64,000 bases of DNA from a virus (IMGVR_UViG_3300029319_000029:1-64000), one strand, 5' to 3'. Shown: positions 22,101 through 33,400, counted from the stretch's first letter. Made by a program: numbers and translations. Notes: generated from the letters alone by a model not told the origin.

Positions 22101-22322
22101 TTACTTACGGAATAAACCCACCAACACCAACAAGGCGACGAGCCCAGCGAATCCTGAATCGCCGAACTTGTTTATGATAGATGTTAGGTTACCGATAACA
22201 TTTACACCAAAGACGCCAGTACCGAATATTACTTCAGATACAGCACCTATGGTTACAAAAGATATCATCAAATGAACTAAGTCATCAATATATCTTTTTA
22301 CCATTGTTATGATTTCCTTCAC
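22101..22322 (-). CDS. 73-aa membrane protein on the minus strand
   Basis: GTG at 22322 is preceded by GGGAG six bases upstream; an in-frame ATG at 22304 is the alternative. Two hydrophobic segments (about 17-36 and 56-71) are joined by a Gly/Asn-rich loop (FGTGVFGVNVIGNL). It ends just before the shared terminator. One of only two convincing minus-strand genes here. A small holin-like or membrane-modifying protein is possible; no family recognised. Confidence 0.65.
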   Translation of the reverse strand: MKEIITMVKRYIDDLVHLMISFVTIGAVSEVIFGTGVFGVNVIGNLTSIINKFGDSGFAGLVALLVLVGLFRK

Positions 22323-22431
22323 GGTTATCTCCCATTTAGTTAATAAGATTACTAAAAGCTTTCAGTAGTAATAACTATCAATTATTGATAATTATCCTCT
22401 AATATATATTGAATCTTTTTTATACCAAATC

Positions 22432-22440
22432 ATATTTATA
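22432..22440 (+). promoter_or_regulatory. ATATTTATA motif before the baseplate unit
   Basis: ATATTTATA, 31 bases before the first gene of the tail/baseplate block (22472), in the divergent gap 22323-22471. AAGGAA lies just before that ATG. The rest of the gap is A+T-rich with no gene. Confidence 0.5.
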
Positions 22441-22471
22441 TATGAGTTATAATATCTAATAAGGAAATATT

Positions 22472-22861
22472 ATGAGCGCTGATTACGAAATATTTGAAGG
22501 AAAAACTTTATCCTCTTTATTTCAGGACATATATTCCAACTCCCAATATAATCGAAAACAACTCGATGTACTAACAAAAGAGATAGTTGGATTTATTAAG
22601 GACGGAGATACCGCAGTACAGATTGTGCCTATGATAAAAGAGTATTTAGAAATAAACGTTAAGAATGATGAGATGTTAGTTAAGATGGCAAGCATAGTCC
22701 AAAAAATAGTAGCGGCAGAAAGTAAAGGTAGTTCAGAAAATGAATTTGGTTTATCGGATTCAGAAAAAGAACAATTACTAAAGGGTATTGATGATGTGGT
22801 CGTTGATTTACAAAAGCGTTCAGATGAAGTTACAACAGAAATAAAATCAAAGATAAACTAA
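22472..22861 (+). CDS. tail/baseplate-region protein of unknown function
   Basis: 129 aa, mostly helical and acidic (LTKEIVGFIKDGDTAVQIVP, then SDSEKEQLLKGIDDVVVDL). First gene of the late structural block and joined by a shared base (TAATG) to the spike-like gene. Probably a virion or assembly protein; no homology recognised. Confidence 0.6.
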   Translation: MSADYEIFEGKTLSSLFQDIYSNSQYNRKQLDVLTKEIVGFIKDGDTAVQIVPMIKEYLEINVKNDEMLVKMASIVQKIVAAESKGSSENEFGLSDSEKEQLLKGIDDVVVDLQKRSDEVTTEIKSKIN

Positions 22862-23892
22862 TGTCACGATTTAATTTAGGAAAAAATACAAGTAAACCCA
22901 CACCTAATGGGGGAGCTGATTACAATTGGGTTGAGAATAGAATAAACGAAGTTTTAGATTATAGATTATTCGACCATTATGAGTTAGACCCTGCTGAAGT
23001 CACATCGATTATACTTACGGATGAAGATATAAAAAATGCTGATGTTGACCCAAGATACTATGGAGCAATCACAGTCAATTTTTTAAATCATTTGAATAAT
23101 GAAGGTATTCAACCAGAGGGTGATGATTTTATATTTCCGTTAGAATCCCACATAAAAGATTACCCATTAAAGGGAGAGCAGGTTTTAGTTTTTACACATC
23201 CAGATTTAGACCGTAGTTTTTACATCAATGCAAACAATAGTTACAATTTATCAAACAACAATATAAATTTTGGGGCTTCAACATATGGAGATAAGACACG
23301 CGTCAATGATAGGTTGGAATTCAATACATTCAAACCTGATGTTACTAAGGCTAGACATATTAAAGTAAATGAGGGTGACATTGTATTTGAGGGTAGATTT
23401 GGTCAATCAATTAATTTAGGTAATATTAATAATGAACCTATAATAAAAATAAGGGCTGGACAAAGGACGGATTTAAATCTAAGTGGACAACAACCTATAG
23501 ACGAAAGTTGGAATAATGATGGTTCATCAATTTATATAACAGGTTTTGATGGTGAAACTACCAATGATGAAAGTATTAATGGAAAAAAAATACTAATAAA
23601 ATCGGATGGTATATTTATTAATGGTAGAAATAATGTAGGGATGAGCGCTAATCAAATCAGTCTAAATTCAGAGAACGTAAATTTAGGAAGAGGTGATAAA
23701 CAACCATTAGTAAAAGGTCGTGAATTAGTTTCTATATTACAAGAATTAATAACAGCGCTGAATACATTTGCTACTGTACCAGTTTTGAATCCCGGTACTT
23801 TGCCAGGCAACGCGGCGTCATTAGCTACAGCTGTTACCAGGGTAAGTAGTAAGTTAAGAAATATTTTAAGCGAAGAAGTTCAAACCGCATAG
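22861..23892 (+). CDS. baseplate central-spike (gp5-like) protein
   Basis: 343 aa. An OB-like N-terminal part (YPLKGEQVLVFTHPDLDRSF) is followed by GDIVFEGRFGQSINLG and EPIIKIRAGQ, segments found in gp5-type spike proteins of marine T4-like phages. The C-terminal half (DESINGKKILIKSDGIFING, SANQISLNSENVNLG) looks like a beta-helix spike. No lysozyme domain is visible. The protein would form the needle that meets the host membrane. The call rests on motif memory and the adjacent gp25/gp6. Confidence 0.6.
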   Translation: MSRFNLGKNTSKPTPNGGADYNWVENRINEVLDYRLFDHYELDPAEVTSIILTDEDIKNADVDPRYYGAITVNFLNHLNNEGIQPEGDDFIFPLESHIKDYPLKGEQVLVFTHPDLDRSFYINANNSYNLSNNNINFGASTYGDKTRVNDRLEFNTFKPDVTKARHIKVNEGDIVFEGRFGQSINLGNINNEPIIKIRAGQRTDLNLSGQQPIDESWNNDGSSIYITGFDGETTNDESINGKKILIKSDGIFINGRNNVGMSANQISLNSENVNLGRGDKQPLVKGRELVSILQELITALNTFATVPVLNPGTLPGNAASLATAVTRVSSKLRNILSEEVQTA

Positions 23893-23900
23893 GAGTTAAA

Positions 23901-24356
23901 ATGAATAAAAAACAGTTTATAAAAATAATCTCTGAAATTGTAAGACGAGAGGTCAAAAAAGAAGTTAATAGGATATTTATTAATGAACAAAAACAATCCA
24001 TTAATTTATCTGATTCGGTTACAATTCAAAAAGAAGAACCACAAAAAAAAGAAAAGAAATTGGTGAACGACCCGATTCTTAACAAAATATTAAATGAAAC
24101 AAAAGGTGGTATTCCGCAAGGTGAAAACGCACCATATCCAACAATGGGTGGTGGCACATATGACACAAGCAGAATGGGTGAGTTAGTGGCTAGAACTATG
24201 GGTAGAGAAGTTGAGTCAAATGAGGTGGCTAGAAATATGAATGCAGTAGAAACTATTAAGAGTAAGGGTGTAAATCCAGATTCAGTACCTGAGGATGTAG
24301 TGAATGCTATGACACGCGACTACAGTGCTTTAATGAAAGCGATGGATAAAAAATGA
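23901..24356 (+). CDS. structural-region protein of unknown function
   Basis: 151 aa with AGGAG upstream. A helical basic N-terminus (KKQFIKIISEIVRREVKKEV), a Gly/Pro-rich centre (APYPTMGGGTYDTSRMGE) and a helical end. It lies between the spike-like and gp25 genes and overlaps gp25 by four bases, so it is probably a baseplate or assembly factor. Confidence 0.55.
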   Translation: MNKKQFIKIISEIVRREVKKEVNRIFINEQKQSINLSDSVTIQKEEPQKKEKKLVNDPILNKILNETKGGIPQGENAPYPTMGGGTYDTSRMGELVARTMGREVESNEVARNMNAVETIKSKGVNPDSVPEDVVNAMTRDYSALMKAMDKK

Positions 24357-24829
24357 GCTCCTTAGCAAAAGACTTAGACCCTAATACTTATATTGGATTA
24401 CAATTACCATTAAAACCATCTAATAATATTACTTTCTTTTCATCGACACAAACCTATTTAGAACAAGCTAAATATAGCGCAGCTAATTTGTTGAAAACAA
24501 TGAAAGGTGAAAGAGTAGGTCAACCAAACTTTGGTTCCAATTTACATAATTTGTTGTTTGAACAATATAATGATGTGGAGGAGTTTACGGAAAGAGTTAA
24601 GACTGAAATTACGGAGGACTTCAACACATGGTTGCCTTATGTGAATTTAGACGATACAAAAATTTTTCAGGATAATAATAATCCTAATCTATTATATGTT
24701 ACATTAACAATTAGTTTAAAATACAATCCGCAAGATTCTGAGGAGGTGACTGTGAGTTTTGGTGGAGCATCTACCGTTAGTAGTGTTGGAGTTGGTGGTG
24801 GTGGTGCCACAGGCGGTGGTGGGTATTAA
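24353..24829 (+). CDS. gp25: baseplate wedge protein gp25 (GPW/gp25 family)
   Basis: 158 aa. AKYSAANLLKTMKGERVGQP followed by NFGSNLHNLLFEQ is the gp25 core (the E-R-x-x-x-P-x-F-G-S pattern), with an NLLYVTLTISLKY strand later. A Gly-rich tail (VGVGGGGATGGGG) is added at the C-terminus. gp25 starts tail-sheath polymerisation on the baseplate. It is followed by gp6, the order seen in many contractile tails. Confidence 0.9.
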   Translation: MSSLAKDLDPNTYIGLQLPLKPSNNITFFSSTQTYLEQAKYSAANLLKTMKGERVGQPNFGSNLHNLLFEQYNDVEEFTERVKTEITEDFNTWLPYVNLDDTKIFQDNNNPNLLYVTLTISLKYNPQDSEEVTVSFGGASTVSSVGVGGGGATGGGGY

Positions 24830-24841
24830 TAGGAGATAAAT

Positions 24842-26848
24842 ATGTCATATACGGCAACAAAAACCGATGTTAAAAAAGATATTAGATATTTAAACAAAGA
24901 CTTCTCTTCGTTTAGAAGTTCTTTGATTGAGTTTGCTAAAACATATTTTCCAAATAATTATAACGATTTCAACGAAGCGTCTCCTGGTATGATGTTTATT
25001 GAGATGGCCGCTTATGTCGGAGATGTATTATCATATTACATAGACAATCAATTTAAAGAATCTTTGCTGGCTTATGCGGAAGAAAGAAAGACTTTGTTCG
25101 CATTAGCGCAAACTTTTGGTTACAAACCACGTTTAAGTTCACCATCAAGCGGTGATTTAGATTTCTTTCAGTTAGTTCCCGCTATCGGTGGTGAGGGTGA
25201 TGTGCAGCCAGATATGAGATTTGCGTTAACAATTAAAGAAAATTCTTTGGTTTCATCAGTTTCAACTGGCACAATATTTAGAACACTTGAAGATGTAAAT
25301 TTTAAATTCAGTAGTTCTCTAAGTCCAATGACTATAGATATTTTTGAAAAAGATGACTCCACTAATTTACCGACTAAATATCTTTTGAAGAAGTCTGGTA
25401 AGATTGAAAGTGGTAATATTACTGAGGAACAATTTACGTTTACCGATGCACAAAAATTTGATAGAGTAAAATTAGCTAATAAAGGGGTGATTGAAATTAT
25501 CAGCGTCACCGATAGTGATGGTAATAATTGGTCAAAGGTTGATTCTTTGGCGCAAGAAACTGTTTTTGAAGATGTAGAAAATAGTATGGATGCTGATGGA
25601 AACTTAGGTCAGTTTAAGGACGACGCACCTTACTTACTGAAGGTTGTAAAAACCCCTCGTCGTTATACCACTTATTATCGTGAGGATAACTTTACCGAAT
25701 TAAGATTTGGTGCTGGTGTGTCAGATAATCCAGATGAGGAGATTATTCCAAATCCTGATAATGTTGGTTCATCATTACCTGGTGGAGTTTCTAATTTAGA
25801 AACATCTTTTGACCCATCAAATTTTTTAAAAACACGCGCTTATGGATTAGCTCCATCTAATACAACTTTAACCGTTAGATATTCTTTTGGTGGTGGGATA
25901 CAAGACAATTCTCCACAAGACAGTATTACCCAAATAAATAGTATAACCTTTGCTATACAAGATTCAAATTTAGATTCGACTCAAGTTCAAGCTGCTAAGG
26001 AGTCAGTTGGTGTAAATAATCCAAATCCGACCAAAGGTGGTTTAGGCGCAGAGACAGTTGAGGAAATAAGAGAAAATACCAAAGCATTTTTCCAAGCACA
26101 AAACAGAGCCGTAACAAAGCAAGATTACATAGGTAGGGTTTATGCCTTACCTTCAAGATATGGGAATGTAGCTAAAGCATACATAGTGCAAGATGACCAA
26201 TTGAATGAATCACCACAAGCGCGTGAATCAGACGAATTTATTACCGAAGATGACATTGGAAAAACTGTTCGGGCAATATCAGAAAGGATTCCAAATCCAT
26301 TAGCTCTTAATCTATACGTTTTAGGTTACAATCAAGTTAATAACTTAGTGCCAGTAAATCGTGCGGTGAAAGAAAATATAAAAACCTATTTAAGTTCGTT
26401 TAGGTCGTTGACCGATGCAGTAAATATTAAAACACCATATGTGATTAACATCGGTGTAAAATTTTCTGTTGTAACAAAAGTTGGTTTCAATAAGAATGAT
26501 GTGGTTTTAAGATGTGTTGAGGAAGTTAAAAGATTTTTTGATATTGATAGATGGCAAATAAATCAACCAATAGTTTTAACAGATTTAGCTTATAAGTTAT
26601 CTTTGATTGATGGTGTTGGTTCAATTGTTCCACCACAAGACAATAACCCAAATAATTTACCTATATTGATAGAAAATAAATTTCAAAAATCAGGTGGTTA
26701 TTCAGGTAATTTATACGATATAAATGATGCAACGGTAGATGGTATTATTTATCCCTCATTAGACCCGTCAATATTCGAAGTTAAGTTTCCAAACGTCGAT
26801 ATAGAGGGTAGAGCAATTGGAAATAATATTGGCACTACAACTTACTAA
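24842..26848 (+). CDS. gp6: baseplate wedge protein gp6 (BaseplateJ-like)
   Basis: 668 aa, close to T4 gp6 (660 aa). IRYLNKDFSSFRSSLIEFAK, EASPGMMFIEMAAYVGDVLS and YYIDNQFKESLLAYA are the hallmark N-terminal blocks. TKQDYIGRVYALPSRYGNVA is the BaseplateJ core block. A Val/Ile-rich C-terminal domain follows. gp6 dimers form the ring of the inner baseplate. AGGAG-like GGAGATAA precedes the ATG. Confidence 0.92.
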   Translation: MSYTATKTDVKKDIRYLNKDFSSFRSSLIEFAKTYFPNNYNDFNEASPGMMFIEMAAYVGDVLSYYIDNQFKESLLAYAEERKTLFALAQTFGYKPRLSSPSSGDLDFFQLVPAIGGEGDVQPDMRFALTIKENSLVSSVSTGTIFRTLEDVNFKFSSSLSPMTIDIFEKDDSTNLPTKYLLKKSGKIESGNITEEQFTFTDAQKFDRVKLANKGVIEIISVTDSDGNNWSKVDSLAQETVFEDVENSMDADGNLGQFKDDAPYLLKVVKTPRRYTTYYREDNFTELRFGAGVSDNPDEEIIPNPDNVGSSLPGGVSNLETSFDPSNFLKTRAYGLAPSNTTLTVRYSFGGGIQDNSPQDSITQINSITFAIQDSNLDSTQVQAAKESVGVNNPNPTKGGLGAETVEEIRENTKAFFQAQNRAVTKQDYIGRVYALPSRYGNVAKAYIVQDDQLNESPQARESDEFITEDDIGKTVRAISERIPNPLALNLYVLGYNQVNNLVPVNRAVKENIKTYLSSFRSLTDAVNIKTPYVINIGVKFSVVTKVGFNKNDVVLRCVEEVKRFFDIDRWQINQPIVLTDLAYKLSLIDGVGSIVPPQDNNPNNLPILIENKFQKSGGYSGNLYDINDATVDGIIYPSLDPSIFEVKFPNVDIEGRAIGNNIGTTTY

Positions 26849-26859
26849 AGGAGACTAAA

Positions 26860-27981
26860 ATGCACTTTTTTGAATTCGCGCAAAAAGATTCAACTTTATA
26901 TGAGGGTCAAGCCACGCAAAGTGTTAATACAGGTTTAGATGAAATATTAGAAATCAGAAAAGATATGGATGACTCTGGTCAGACCATAAATGTAAGTAGA
27001 GTTGTTATTCAATTTGATATAGCTAATATATCTTCATCGGTGGTCAACGGAACAATTCCGGCCGACGCTAATTATTTCTTAAATTTATTCGACGCCGCAT
27101 CAACAGAACTAATTACAAGTCAATCTTTGTACGCTTATCCAATAAGTCAAAGTTGGGTGCAAGGAGAGGGTAAATTAAGTGATAGTCCAGAGACAACAGA
27201 GGGTTGTAGTTGGAGATATAGAGATGGAGAAATTACAGGCACACAATGGGTTAGTGGTAGTAACAGCGCTGGTGGTAGATGGGTAAGTGGTAGCACTTAT
27301 GAGGCATCCCAATCTTTCGACCACGAAACATCAGATATGAGAATGAATGTTACCGATATAGTAAAGCATTGGTTATCAGGTTCTCACGATGGAGTCGTAT
27401 TACACAATAATGGATTTATCGTAAAAAGAAGCGGTAGTATTGGTAACTCCGATACAAATGTTGAGGAGGGTAACACAGATAGATTTGGACAATTTAAATT
27501 TTTCTCACGCGATACTCATACTATTTTTCCACCAAAATTAGAAGTTGAGTGGGATGACTCAACATTTGATACTGGCTCATTAAGTGCATTATCAGCAGAT
27601 GATGTAGATAACGTTACAATCTATATGAAAAATCTTAGAGATGAATACAAAGAAAATAGTATAGTAAAATTAAGAGTTGTGGGTAGAGAAAGATTTCCAG
27701 CTAAAACTTTTTCAACAGGCTCACAAAATTTATCAGTAAAGTTTTTACCAAGCGGTAGTCAATATTCAATAAGGGATGCTTTTTCAGAGGACACATTAAT
27801 TGGATTTGGCACGGGCTCACACTTAAGTTGTGATGGTAATGGTAATTTTTTCAGATTGGATATGAACGCGTTTCAGCCTGAAAGACACTATAGAGTTTTA
27901 TACAGAATTGTTAGTGGAAGTGGAGCTACCCGCACCGACCAATTTATTGACAATGATTTTATATTTAAAGTGAGTAGATAA
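26860..27981 (+). CDS. structural protein with DNRLRE-like domain
   Basis: 373 aa. MRMNVTDIVKHWLSGSHDGV followed by VLHNNGFIVKRSG fits the DNRLRE/jelly-roll type of secreted and viral proteins, with Trp-rich SWVQGEGKLSD before it. Many SGS/GSG turns suit an extended virion protein. Downstream of gp6, it is probably part of the baseplate or proximal tail. AAAGGAG precedes the ATG. Confidence 0.6.
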   Translation: MHFFEFAQKDSTLYEGQATQSVNTGLDEILEIRKDMDDSGQTINVSRVVIQFDIANISSSVVNGTIPADANYFLNLFDAASTELITSQSLYAYPISQSWVQGEGKLSDSPETTEGCSWRYRDGEITGTQWVSGSNSAGGRWVSGSTYEASQSFDHETSDMRMNVTDIVKHWLSGSHDGVVLHNNGFIVKRSGSIGNSDTNVEEGNTDRFGQFKFFSRDTHTIFPPKLEVEWDDSTFDTGSLSALSADDVDNVTIYMKNLRDEYKENSIVKLRVVGRERFPAKTFSTGSQNLSVKFLPSGSQYSIRDAFSEDTLIGFGTGSHLSCDGNGNFFRLDMNAFQPERHYRVLYRIVSGSGATRTDQFIDNDFIFKVSR

Positions 27982-27984
27982 TAA

Positions 27985-28791
27985 ATGCCTTATACAAATG
28001 AAGAGCTTCAGTCTTATGATTTTTTTCAAAATTTAAGAGAACAAGATAAAAGAGAATACTACGATAAGATAAGCGCTGCTTATGGGGAGAGTGTCGTATC
28101 TCGTTCTTTGTCTCGTCCGATAAGAAACTCAGCAGGGACTTTTGTTTCATTTGAAGAGGAGGTCGATGAGTCGATGATAGGTCAAGTAAGAAATACACCA
28201 TCCGAAATATTAGTGGTTGGCCCACCTAATACACAATCCCCACCTGACCACGAGTCTACAACTGTTAGATATAGAAATGACATTACTCTCGAAAGAATTA
28301 TAAATAGAAGCATAAGTTCTTTATCAGTTGGAGATGAGGATTTAGGCGTAGCCACATTAGACCCTTTACCTGATGAAGGTGAACAAACAATTCAGTTACA
28401 GAATGGTATGATAATATCAGATAGGGATTTATCACAAAGATATCTTTTAGCCGATAATAGAAAAAGAAACTTTTTGAATATAGAGATATTCAAATCTTAT
28501 GAAGATATACTTTATCCAGGCGGTGTGGTTGTAGATGATATACCCATCATTAGAATTAGATTAAATGATTTGAATGCCATACCAAATGGTGCTAATATAC
28601 CATTTTACTTTTCCGAATTACCAGAGACAAATCAAACTGGTGAACAGACTAGCGGAGGTTCGACTGATGGTACACAAAACTCTGATGATTTTAGTGAACC
28701 AACCACACCAGGTGAAGAAGATAATGGAGGTGGTGGGGGAACAACAAACACCGAAACCGCGAGTGGTGGAAGTGGCGGAGGATATAACTAA
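27985..28791 (+). CDS. tail/baseplate protein of unknown function, Gly-rich tail
   Basis: 268 aa. A helical charged N-terminus (DFFQNLREQDKREYYDKISA), a central part with IPIIRIRLNDLN, and a low-complexity C-terminus of Thr, Asp and Gly (about residues 220-268). Its stop overlaps the next gene (TAATG). Probably a virion part because of its place; no family recognised. Confidence 0.6.
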   Translation: MPYTNEELQSYDFFQNLREQDKREYYDKISAAYGESVVSRSLSRPIRNSAGTFVSFEEEVDESMIGQVRNTPSEILVVGPPNTQSPPDHESTTVRYRNDITLERIINRSISSLSVGDEDLGVATLDPLPDEGEQTIQLQNGMIISDRDLSQRYLLADNRKRNFLNIEIFKSYEDILYPGGVVVDDIPIIRIRLNDLNAIPNGANIPFYFSELPETNQTGEQTSGGSTDGTQNSDDFSEPTTPGEEDNGGGGGTTNTETASGGSGGGYN

Positions 28792-30479
28792 TGCCTTTGG
28801 AAAACAGAACGAGATTTAATAAAAAAGATTTTGATTTAATAAGGCAGGGTAAATCACGTGTAATAGGACAAATTGATTCTTATAACAAACCATCATTTGG
28901 AGATGACCCACGAGATTTTATAGAATTAAACATCTATGATTTGGATGATAATTTTATACAATCACACAAAATAACTAATGAAAATTTTAGTGTTAATAAT
29001 GGAAATGTAGAATTAAAACCAGGTGGTGACCTGAGGTCTTTAGGTTATCAAAGCGGTGAATATAAAATTGAATATAATTTTTTCAGAGAACTAGCAGGTT
29101 CGGAATCCAAGTTATTAATCGATGAAGAATCTAACATTTATGATGGGCCTTTTGAATTTGATGCTTTTGGTAAGATAATTGCTAGTGATGGTACAAGCAG
29201 AAAATTGGAGTTGGTGGATAATAAATTTTTCGTACACGAAATTTCTGATGATAGGACTGAGGTCAGAATAGCACCATTAAGAATCAAAAACGAAAAATAT
29301 TTGGGTGATTTTGAAAATTTACAATCGGATAACACATATGTGACATCCGACCCCATAAGGTTAAGTGAGGGATTTGATTTTGTATCATTGGGAAAAGGAT
29401 TGGATGAACTAACCCCTAATGGTGGTTTGGGGCAGGGTGATTCAACACTATTAAATTTAGAACTAAAAGGTAATGATGTTGGGTTCACTCCAGATATGGT
29501 GGGCTCCGAAATATCAATTAATGACGTTTATTTTCACGGAAATGATGTTGAAAACTCAATTGATTTTGCGCCCGATTTTTTCTTAACACATAACGTAAAC
29601 TTTGGTCAAAACGTTCCACGAAATAGTCGTAATTTTGTTGGTGTTAAGTTTCCTCCTTTGGAGGGTTCGAATCTACCCCAAGTAGATGATAGACCATTTA
29701 TTCTTAGAGGCCCGATAGGGGAAAATATAACTTATAATATAGATGGTGTAAAGGGGCCAGACCTTCTCAATAAAGACCAAATGTATAATATGCACTTTAA
29801 AAAGTTTCCTATTGGTAAAGGTGGTAATGCAAAAAAAGAATTAGCTGAAGAGGTCTTCAGAACTAATGGTAATAATTTTTTCAAAGGTAGAGCGTTTGCC
29901 TCTCTAAAGGGCGCAGACCAAAATGGAATTTATTTTACAGCGTATGTTGATTCTTCGACCGACCTACAACCAGAGTCTATAGAGTGGAAGTTTACAAATT
30001 TAGGTAGGCCAGACAACAACGCATTCAAAGGAAATGTTGTTAGTAAAAAAGCCAACATAAGACAATTTTATAGCGAAATATCAAAACTACCCACTTCGGT
30101 GAGTAGTAAGTTAGGATTCACCACACGTAATATATTTGGTAGAAGTCAGATTGGTAAAAATCCACTTTTTATTGATGCGGCTGGATTACCAACCACCATA
30201 GACGAATTTGGGGCTAGGGTGGTATCTAGTGACGGAATACTTTCGGTGGCCGATAAATTTTATTCTACGATTATCCAATTCACACAACCAGGTATTTATG
30301 ATGCGGAGGTTGCGGTCACATTTAATTATGGAATTAGAAAAAGAGTTTTAAGAGCTAAAAAACGAAAATACTTTATGGTTATCCCAAGATTTGGTAAAGA
30401 GGGTGATAACGACACAATAGATGACTTTCGGTCTGCAAAAAGTTTTATTAGAAGTGTTAACGAACAGGATGAGGGTTAA
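28791..30479 (+). CDS. 562-aa tail/baseplate protein of unknown function
   Basis: A beta-rich soluble protein without signal or membrane segment. Visible stretches: FIELNIYDLDDNFIQSHKIT, GEYKIEYNFFRELAGS, PGIYDAEVAVTFNYG near the C-terminus. The Ig-like look of the last strand fits virion scaffolding. It is followed after five bases by the 1562-aa gene. Function unknown. Confidence 0.6.
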   Translation: MPLENRTRFNKKDFDLIRQGKSRVIGQIDSYNKPSFGDDPRDFIELNIYDLDDNFIQSHKITNENFSVNNGNVELKPGGDLRSLGYQSGEYKIEYNFFRELAGSESKLLIDEESNIYDGPFEFDAFGKIIASDGTSRKLELVDNKFFVHEISDDRTEVRIAPLRIKNEKYLGDFENLQSDNTYVTSDPIRLSEGFDFVSLGKGLDELTPNGGLGQGDSTLLNLELKGNDVGFTPDMVGSEISINDVYFHGNDVENSIDFAPDFFLTHNVNFGQNVPRNSRNFVGVKFPPLEGSNLPQVDDRPFILRGPIGENITYNIDGVKGPDLLNKDQMYNMHFKKFPIGKGGNAKKELAEEVFRTNGNNFFKGRAFASLKGADQNGIYFTAYVDSSTDLQPESIEWKFTNLGRPDNNAFKGNVVSKKANIRQFYSEISKLPTSVSSKLGFTTRNIFGRSQIGKNPLFIDAAGLPTTIDEFGARVVSSDGILSVADKFYSTIIQFTQPGIYDAEVAVTFNYGIRKRVLRAKKRKYFMVIPRFGKEGDNDTIDDFRSAKSFIRSVNEQDEG

Positions 30480-30484
30480 GAATT

Positions 30485-33400
30485 ATGCCAATCAAATACC
30501 CATCATTTAGAAGTAACACAGGCGGACAAACTGATTCTGCTTTAGATTTACTACAAAATAGTGCTATTGTACCACTCACATCAGAACATCCAAATGCTAA
30601 AAATGTTAGATTGGTAAACGGTGTTGTTTATGGAACCGCAACTATAAGAAATGAAGAACAAGCACCCTCATTTCCAATTACATTTGAGTTAAGACTGAAT
30701 TACATTGAAGGTGATACACCTGATATATACAAATGGAGCGTTGTACACCCTAATGGTGAAGTAGTAAACTCCGACCAATCAAATAATAATAGATTTGAAA
30801 AAATATTTTTTGTTGAACAAAATGGAGCTGGTTTAGGTGAGTATGTTGTTCGTGTAAATGCTTCTTCATCCACAAATCCAGATATAAAGTTAGTTTATGA
30901 ATTACCAGTACAAATAGTAGAACCGAATATTACCAGAGCTTTTGTAGAAAATGGAATCTTCTCACCATATAGAGGAAAAATAATCGAATACATCGACCCA
31001 ACAAAAGTAATTGTTGATAGGTCTATAAATGACTATGCAAAAATTTTAGCTGGGGTAAAACAAACCAATCTGGCTGCTAAACCAAAATGGGTAATAAAGA
31101 AAAAATTTCAGAACATAAAAGACTTTACGACATTGTTACGTTTCGGTAATGATAGAACATCACTTGCAATAAATTACGAATCTGATACAAATACCTTTCC
31201 AAATCGACCTAACTCGATAATTTACAAAACATATAATCCAATCGATGAATCCGTAAACGTAAAAGATAATGCTTATGTGGTAAGGGAGATGATTCCACCC
31301 ATAGTTGAGAGAATAAAACTCGTTGAATTTCAAGAATCAGATTTAGGTGATTTTGTTTTAAGACAACCTAATAAAGATTCCTTAGAAAGTCCTGTGCAAA
31401 AAAGACCAACTGATTTTAAAAATTATAATACATTGATAGGTTCGGGCTCAACATTTGTAGAAAACACTTTGAGAAATAATTTACTTAGTGGTAGCACATC
31501 AGTAAATCTAAACATAGATTATAATAACTACGAAAATTTCACCCACTTTGGTTCAGCTAATGAAAGAATTAAAAATTTCAAATTAAAGTTAGAATCCATT
31601 CAAAGTTATAATGAGGAGAGCCAATCATTATTATCTTTTAGTGGAAGTGATAACGATATTAGAAGCATAGAGAATAAACGTGATGAGGTTATTAACAATT
31701 TTGACGGATATGAAAGATATTTGTATCAACAAAGTTCTTCGGCTTCTACAAGTTCTTTAGGTCAGTTTTTTGATACAGCGTGGCCGAAAGTATCTGGCGC
31801 AGGGACTTTAGCCAATCCATATAGAGTTGCTAATACAACATCATCCCTATCTACAAACTGGTATAGTCTCAATACAGATTCCGCTTCTTTGTATGATGAT
31901 AGTAACCCGACCCGTTTAGTAAATTTATTACCCGAGCACGTCAAAGCCGACCCTGAGAATGAAACTTTTTTAAAATTTATGGATATGGTTGGACAATATT
32001 TTGATGAGATATGGGTTTATATAAAAGCACTTAGTGATGTCACAGATAGAAGACAAAGGATTACCGAAGGATTGGCGAAAGATTTAGCTTATGATTTAGC
32101 TAAGTCATATGGTTGGGAATTAAATTCTGGTAAAGACTTATTAGAATTATCACAATATAAATTAGGTTTAAATCCTAGCGGTTCTTCCTATCCCACATAT
32201 TCAGTAACCGCGGAGGAGGATATTGAGAAAGAAATTTGGAAACGTATATTATTAAATATACCATACTTTCTTAAAACAAAAGGAACTGCTAAGGCATTAA
32301 AAGCGTTGGTGGCTTGTTATGGAATACCATCAACAATATTAAGAATTAGGGAATATGGTGGTCTCAATTTTTCAGGTAGTGAGGCTACGTTTGATATTAA
32401 GAAAAAGTTTACAAAATCATTAGATTTCAAAGGTGAACAATTTGTATCATCATCGTGGGAAAATGTAAATTCTGTAAAACCTCATACAGTTGAGATAAGA
32501 TTCAAATCTCCAACAGGTTCAAATCAGACTTTAGTTCAAAAAGATAATAAATGGGCATTACGTTTAAAAGATAATGGTTCTATTGATAATAAGGGATTTG
32601 TTTCTTTTATGATATCTGGCTCTAACGGTTATAAAGAAATTAGTTCTTCGTTGTTACCGATTTATGATAATGATTTTTATTCGGTGATGTTAAGAAAAAA
32701 GATTATCTCACATAATCATATTTCACCATTTACACAATCATTAGCAGGAACTATTTTTGCCGATGGTGCAAGAAACGGAACTTTAACATCACATAGCGGT
32801 TCTGAAAAACTAAGTGAGTTTAGTCTCAGACATACAGCTACTGCGGAGGATTCTTTTACTCTTAATCATAAAGGCGTTGGCGCATCATTTATATCAGCTT
32901 CTTTAGGTAAGGAGGTTGAATTTTCAGCGCAAGTCGCCGCTAGCGCTAGTAACAATATGGACAAAGGTGATGCTAAAGTACAATTACAATTATTTGAATT
33001 AGATTCAGCTGAAAATGTGTTAGAGTTTGCTGAAACAGATTTTGAACATATAACAACAGATTTTAAAAGATTGCAGGTTAGAAGAACGGTTAGTAATCCT
33101 CGCACAATTACTTTATCTCTAAGGTTAAAAAATCAAAGAGAAAATGATACTGTCTTTTATGATAATTTAACCTTAGTCACAGGCAGCACTGCTTATGGTT
33201 TAGATGATGATATTAGTGACGATGTTTCCACCGCTTATAATTATGAATTGTTTGTAAAAAAATATGATGCTGGGAGAAGTGAGATACAATATGAATCAAA
33301 AAATACTTTATTGATTGATGGTTCGGTTGAGGCTTCACATTCTTATAATGGTAGTTGGTCAGGTAGTGGTCATTTATTTATAGGTGGTAGTGGTAGCGCA

